Source of the DNA: Mnemiopsis leidyi
Taxonomy: Eukaryota; Ctenophora; Tentaculata; Lobata; Bolinopsidae
Length of the DNA stretch: 64,000 nucleotides
NCBI GenBank assembly: GCA_000226015.1
Contig: JH154895.1
Span: 74,952-138,951 of the forward strand
Direction: 5' to 3'
Of this stretch, positions 56,201 to 62,200 are shown piece after piece. Positions within the stretch are counted from its first letter, which is position 1. Each line of letters opens with the position of its first letter. The translations under genes and the position numbers were made by a program. The notes below the pieces were generated by a model that worked only from the letters and a program-made list of their open reading frames with translations, searched no databases and was not told the DNA's origin.

Positions 56201-59200
56201 ACAGCCTTGTTGGACATGTAAGTACAGGAGAGGGTAAAAGTTGTCCCGGCAAACTCGTTGTACGTCTTGGAGGTGTATCCGACAATTTCTGAGGGGAAAT
56301 GGTTAGTCAGTAATGTAGCAAGTGCTATTTGATAAAATGCTTTCGTTTTTTAAGAGAGAAGCTATACTAACAATCACGATTTAACGACAAAAACCGACAA
56401 AAATTTAAAAAAATGCCTGAAAAATACAATACCATCAAACAAACCTCTGACATAGACATCGGCATAGTTGGATAGAAGGGTCCCGACCCCAGTATACTGG
56501 ACACTGCACCGGTACTGATCCTGGGTGTTAGTTACCGTGTTGTAGGACAGAGAGGTGATGGTCAGAGTGCTGGATCCGTCTGTGTTGGACACCGTGATAC
56601 CGCTCGTTGTACCTGCTGTGTGTGAGAGGTTGGTGAGGGAGAGCTACCAGAGCGACTCAGAGCTCTTGGAGCTCTCAGAGCGAGTAATGTTTGTTACTTT
56701 CAATGTAGGTAAGGCAGGAGTTTTTGATATCAAGAAATAGAATACCTTATACTTCAGCAGTTACATATCTCAATCTGTTAAACTTTCACGTTTAAAAGTT
56801 ATAACGCAGCGTTGATAACAACTGTTTATTTTGCCTATATTCAACTTCCCATTAAAGTACTGTATCTCATTGCGTAAGTTACCTGAGAAGGTATTTCCAC
56901 CCGCGTCCGACCAAGTAACAGTAGTGGTGAGGGTGGAGTAGTAGCTCGCCCCGCACGACAACGTTAAAGTGTCTCCCGAGAAACCGACAGAGGTTGTCGG
57001 CTGTACCAGGATCTCTGTGAGAGTGGTATGGTTAGTAAATTCACAAGATCAGCTAGAGATTTTATATTTATTGAGGAATGCATTTTTAGGGAGGGGTCAC
57101 AAATCGTTTATATCGCATGATAGCGTTGCTTAATATTGATTGGTCGTACCTAACTTCTAATAGGTTAATTGCTGTGACCCCCCTCAAAAATACTGTTCTC
57201 TTAGGCATCATCATTTTCTGTAATATCTTTCTTTCGTTTTGAGTGCCAATACCTTTTTGGGCTCAAACGGAACGTACAACATATTTAAACAACACGCACT
57301 CAGTAAAATAGGAGATTTAGCATCAGACTCCAGAACTCCAGCTCCAACATTTGAATAGTCTCCCTTACAACGGAAAGTCTTGCCGGACAGCAGAGAAACA
57401 GAGTAAGTGGTAGTAGCGCGGAACTCAGAGGAAGATATCTCCGTCAAGGAGGTGGACCCTATCGCTGTGGAAATGTTGGCTTGATTTTCTTGAAGGAAAT
57501 AGATTTTTAACTCAATTGGTACACCGCATACTGTTGAACTAATCTAATAACTTCATTTCTAAGATGTTTCAGATTGAAGACTCAAAAATTATGGAAAAAT
57601 TATCTTTCATGATGTTGAGAACATACTATGGTATAAACAACAAATAAAAATTATTTACTTGATGGATTTCCAGAACTGTCGACAACTACAAAAGTAGCCA
57701 GTGAATCAGAAGTACTGGCAGATAAGACACACGTCAGCGAGGCTGCAGACCCGGTCGACGTGTAGTAAATATCCGACATTGTCACCTCTAGAAAATAAGT
57801 ATGTTAGAAAATATGTTGGAAAGTATGTTAGAAAATATGTTAGAATGTATGTTAAAAGTATGTTAGAATGTATGTTAGACTTCTAAGGGAGCACTAAGCA
57901 CTTCGAGAAGTGTTGAATCAAATACAGATCTGGTTTTCTTCAGCTATAAAGGTCATATAAGAAGCAACCTATACCACTCCATAGACGATCTATCCGATTT
58001 GATCCATCATCATAACTAAAATAGTGTTAAAGATGACACAAATACAGTTTCCTATCCCCAAAGCTAATCACAGTACCTATTGGTTGGACAACGGCAGCTG
58101 CAGATGTGAAAACAGTCTGGTCAGAGTACGTGGCTTTGCAGGTGTAGCTTCCTTTGGAAAAAGCTGTGACATACTCCACCACCAGTAGAGATTGCTGGCG
58201 AGAGAGAATGGTTAGAAGTGTTTGGTTGAGCAAGTAACGTGCTCAGATAGAAATCCCATTATTTTGTGGAATTCAAAATTGCTAAAGAGTTAAGTTCTTA
58301 GTTTCACTAGAAATATTTAATCTATTAAGTCATAGATTGAAAACTAAGCCGAGTACGGACTCCGAGCCGAACGACCACTAAACCCACCTTAGTATAAGTC
58401 AGAGGGTCGTAGTTAGATGGGATATCAAATATAGCGGAGGCTGACTGCACCGCCACCCCATCTTTGTACCAGACAATGGAATCGGGCTCGTCTCCTGCTA
58501 CCAGACAAGTCAGAGTCAACCCGTCCCCGGTCTTCACGGCTTTAGCTTCCGGATCCTTCGCGAAACCTGCGCAGGGACAAATACGGTATGAGTGGAGAGT
58601 AGAAGTAAGCAAGTGTAACGAGACGGGACACTAGAATTCCCATGATTCCAGCAATTCCCAGTTGGAATTCCCAGGTGGAAATCGTTTTTATAACGTGGCA
58701 GCGTTTTACGAAACCGTTTGATCGCATGTGGCTTCTCATTGGTCAATCACTATCACCAGATAAGAACAATTTCTACTCCTCCCAAAGAACTCTGACGTCC
58801 AGGAAACGTTTAACAAGTTCCGATACGAGAAAGGTAGAGCTAAAGAAACAGAAATTCAGAGAGAAGGTAGATCTAAAGAAACAGAAATTAACCAACCCCG
58901 GTAGTAGAGATCAGCTCGGTCACTAGTGAAGGAGTCTCCGCCAGAGTAGGCGACCTGACAGTACACCTGGATACTCTCCACCGTGGAGGTGGTCGTGTAG
59001 CTGAACACGTGACTCCTGTCCTCAGCTCCGGATCCCACAGAGGCAGAGTTGGTTACTGGACTGTTGCTTGACAGCGGGATCTTGATGGAGGGGCAGTGAG
59101 TTAAGAGTAGGAACTTGGAATATTCAAGAGATACATGTTTGGTTAAGTCACGACCAAAAAGTTTTCATCATTTGTGGGCCTATACAGCACACAACGAATC

Positions 59201-62200
59201 AAACTTCAGCTACAAAGAACAGTAAATTCAGAAACAGAAAATTTACTTTGAGTTAAAAATTTAGGTATATTTTTGGACTTGGTAAGTTTTGATGACACAT
59301 AAATAAGCAATGTCTATCGGTCTGATTCTGTTACCCTACCTTCTGAGTGATCCACGAGATAGAACTTAGTTGACTGCTAGTTGAGGTCTTACAAGTAAAA
59401 GAGACAGTCGTAGCTCCAGACACATACACATCCGCTGGGTGCTGGATCAGCCCCAGACCTGAAGTTTGTCAGCTTTAAGATCGTGAGGAGGTATGGGTGG
59501 AAACTTTGGGGTGGTTATTATAGAATTATTATAATGATCTAGTAAAGATAAGTAGTCTTAATATAAATCTAAGCATGTTTATTGCTATCAAATTTAGATT
59601 TGAACATGATAATGACATCAGTGTGATTTTGAAGTTTTATTTTGAAAATTTTGATGTCCCAAAAGTTATAGTATCCACTGTGACTAACTGGAGGTAGTAA
59701 CTGTAGCGACAGAAGAGAAGTAAGTCCCAGCGGTCCATATAGCTTTACACTTGTAGCCAGCTGCATCACCTACAACTACACTAGCAAACACCAAAGTGGA
59801 GGTAGTCTTTCCGGTGACACTGAGGAGATCGCGTGTTACGGGGGAGATCGCGTGTTACGGGGGAGATCACGTGTTACCGAGGAGATCGTGTGTTACCGGG
59901 GAGATCGTGTGTTACAGGGGAGATCGTGTGTTACCGGGGAGATCGTGTGTTACCGGGGAGATCGTGTGTTACCGGGGAGATCGTGTGTTATCAGGGAGAT
60001 CGTGTGTTACCGGGGAGATCGCGTGTGGAGATCGTGTGTTACCGGGGAGAACGTGTGTTACCAGGGTGATCGCGTGTTACCGGGGAGATCGTGTGTTACC
60101 GGGGAGATCGTGTGTTACCGGGGAAATCAAGTAGGTCTTCAAGCACACCTGTCATAAGAAGGGGAGGTTACCCCAGTAGTGTAAGCCTGGTTGTCTTTCA
60201 ACCAGGTCAAAGAGGAAGGTTGAGATCCTGCTCTAGCCACACAGGACAGTGTCAGGCTCTTTCCAACGATACCCAGCGTCGAGACGGGATTTAACGAGAA
60301 TCCTGAGGTAGTGGAATATCAACTCTGATAGAAATTTTTTTCTTTGGGATGGGAAGATAATAATCAGTTGCGAATTTTCTTAATGGATACTGGAATTGCC
60401 CAAAATAGTTTTCCAGGTCACTACAAAGAACACTAATATATAACAAATCTAGCAATTTACTCAAAAATTGAAAAAACTCCCCTCAAAAACACAACTTATA
60501 CCAAACCTCCCTGTTACACTCCCCTGACTTACCGTAGACTACAACTTGAGTAAACTCAGTCTCTAACGACCCGCCCTGAAAGTTGTCTCCAGGGACGTAG
60601 TCGACCTCGTAGAAGTAACTCCCCGCATCTCCAAATGTAGCGGATAGGATTGTCATGGTGGAGCTGAACAGGGACCCCTCCGTCCTGGATACTACGTTCT
60701 CTGTAACCTGGGGAGCTGTTACTAAGGAGAGGGTTTTTGGGAGACAGTTGTTAGTTTCCGACTTACGAGCAGCCAAAGACATATTTATTGAAGGGTCTTA
60801 ATACTTTTATAGCGGGTAAATAGTATAAATTAAAGACGTCAAGACGAGGCTGCTGGAAGGTGTTGTTGATTATGAACATTAGGGATAGGATCCAGAATCT
60901 TTAGAAAACGTTTGTTACTTAGTACTTTAGTAGCCAACTCAGGTAGTATTAAACCAAATTATAGTATGGTTGGAGAGGTAAAACAGTCATCCTAGGACTC
61001 TAACAGTAATATAAAATACTGACCTGTGTAAACGACTTGAACCACTTGATAGAGATACTCTCCTCAGAAGAAACGGGGGCAGATCCAACTAGGACCACTG
61101 GAGACCCCAACTCTACGTTTATTGGAGCCAAGGCGGACGGCTCTGAAATCGTACATTATGAAGGAGGATAAACACCGGGTCATTATTGTAGGCACGGTTT
61201 TTATTGCTAGATCATGTAAATTACAACGTCACAGACTGGGACAGTTCTACACAAATGTTCCCACTGAACCGAAAATAATTCCTGAAGTCTGAAATAACAA
61301 GATAACATCTACACTTACGGTATATAGTCATGGTAGCAGAGTTTGAGTCAATATTGGAGCCATCTACAACGGCTCTACAGAAGAGTTTAGCCTGATCATC
61401 GACAGCCGTTACTTGAGAGAGGAGCAGGACGCTGGTAGTCAGAGGGTCCGAGAAGGTGATGGTGTTCTGGTTCTCGTTCAGACTGGACCCAATCGGGACT
61501 TGTACATCGTTTTTGTACCAGCTGAAGGGGGCGGGTTGATGTGAGCACTGAGCATGGGGTGGTTTAATTATTTCTTTCAAGCTAGGAGTTTAATTTGGTG
61601 AAATTTTAGAGTGGGCTGCTGGGATGAAACTGTCAAAACTTAATAAAACTGTAAAACTTACGTAATGTCGGTTTGGACGTCGTTTCTAAAAACGCAGGTC
61701 AGTTTAGCGTCGTTATTTTTGACAGCATTCAGATTTTTAGGATCAGTGAACACTCCTGAAAGTAGGTTTGGTACAAATATAGCAATATTGGGATATAATT
61801 GATACAGTCGAGAGAGAGGCAGAATTGATGACAGGACACTGTCACATAATTTTCATGACTAACTGTTATCCCACAAATAATACTATAATAACTGGTCCAC
61901 TCTATCCGTGTCTTGGCGAAGAATTTACTTGCGTTTTTCAATTCTATTACCACGATCGATCTTGTATTTGATATATTTTTATGAAAATACGTGATCAGCT
62001 GCATTCTCGTATGTGACAGCAGCAACTATTCATCAAGCAATGACATCTTCCACGAGTTTAACATCGATCATTTCCGACCTTTCCCGTCCTTACGACGGTA
62101 TTAAACCTCCTTATGCACAAAACAATGGCAAGTTTGGAGTTTAAAGTTCACCCGGTGACGTTTTGTCATGGTCCCCTACGTCATTATCAAGCTTCTACAA

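Noticed and set aside
59796-60157. Three overlapping plus-strand open frames of 78-112 codons rich in CYRGDRVLPG-type repeats
   Set aside because: They are by-products of a 20-bp repeat without stop codons, located in an intron of the minus-strand gene; no start context or splice support.
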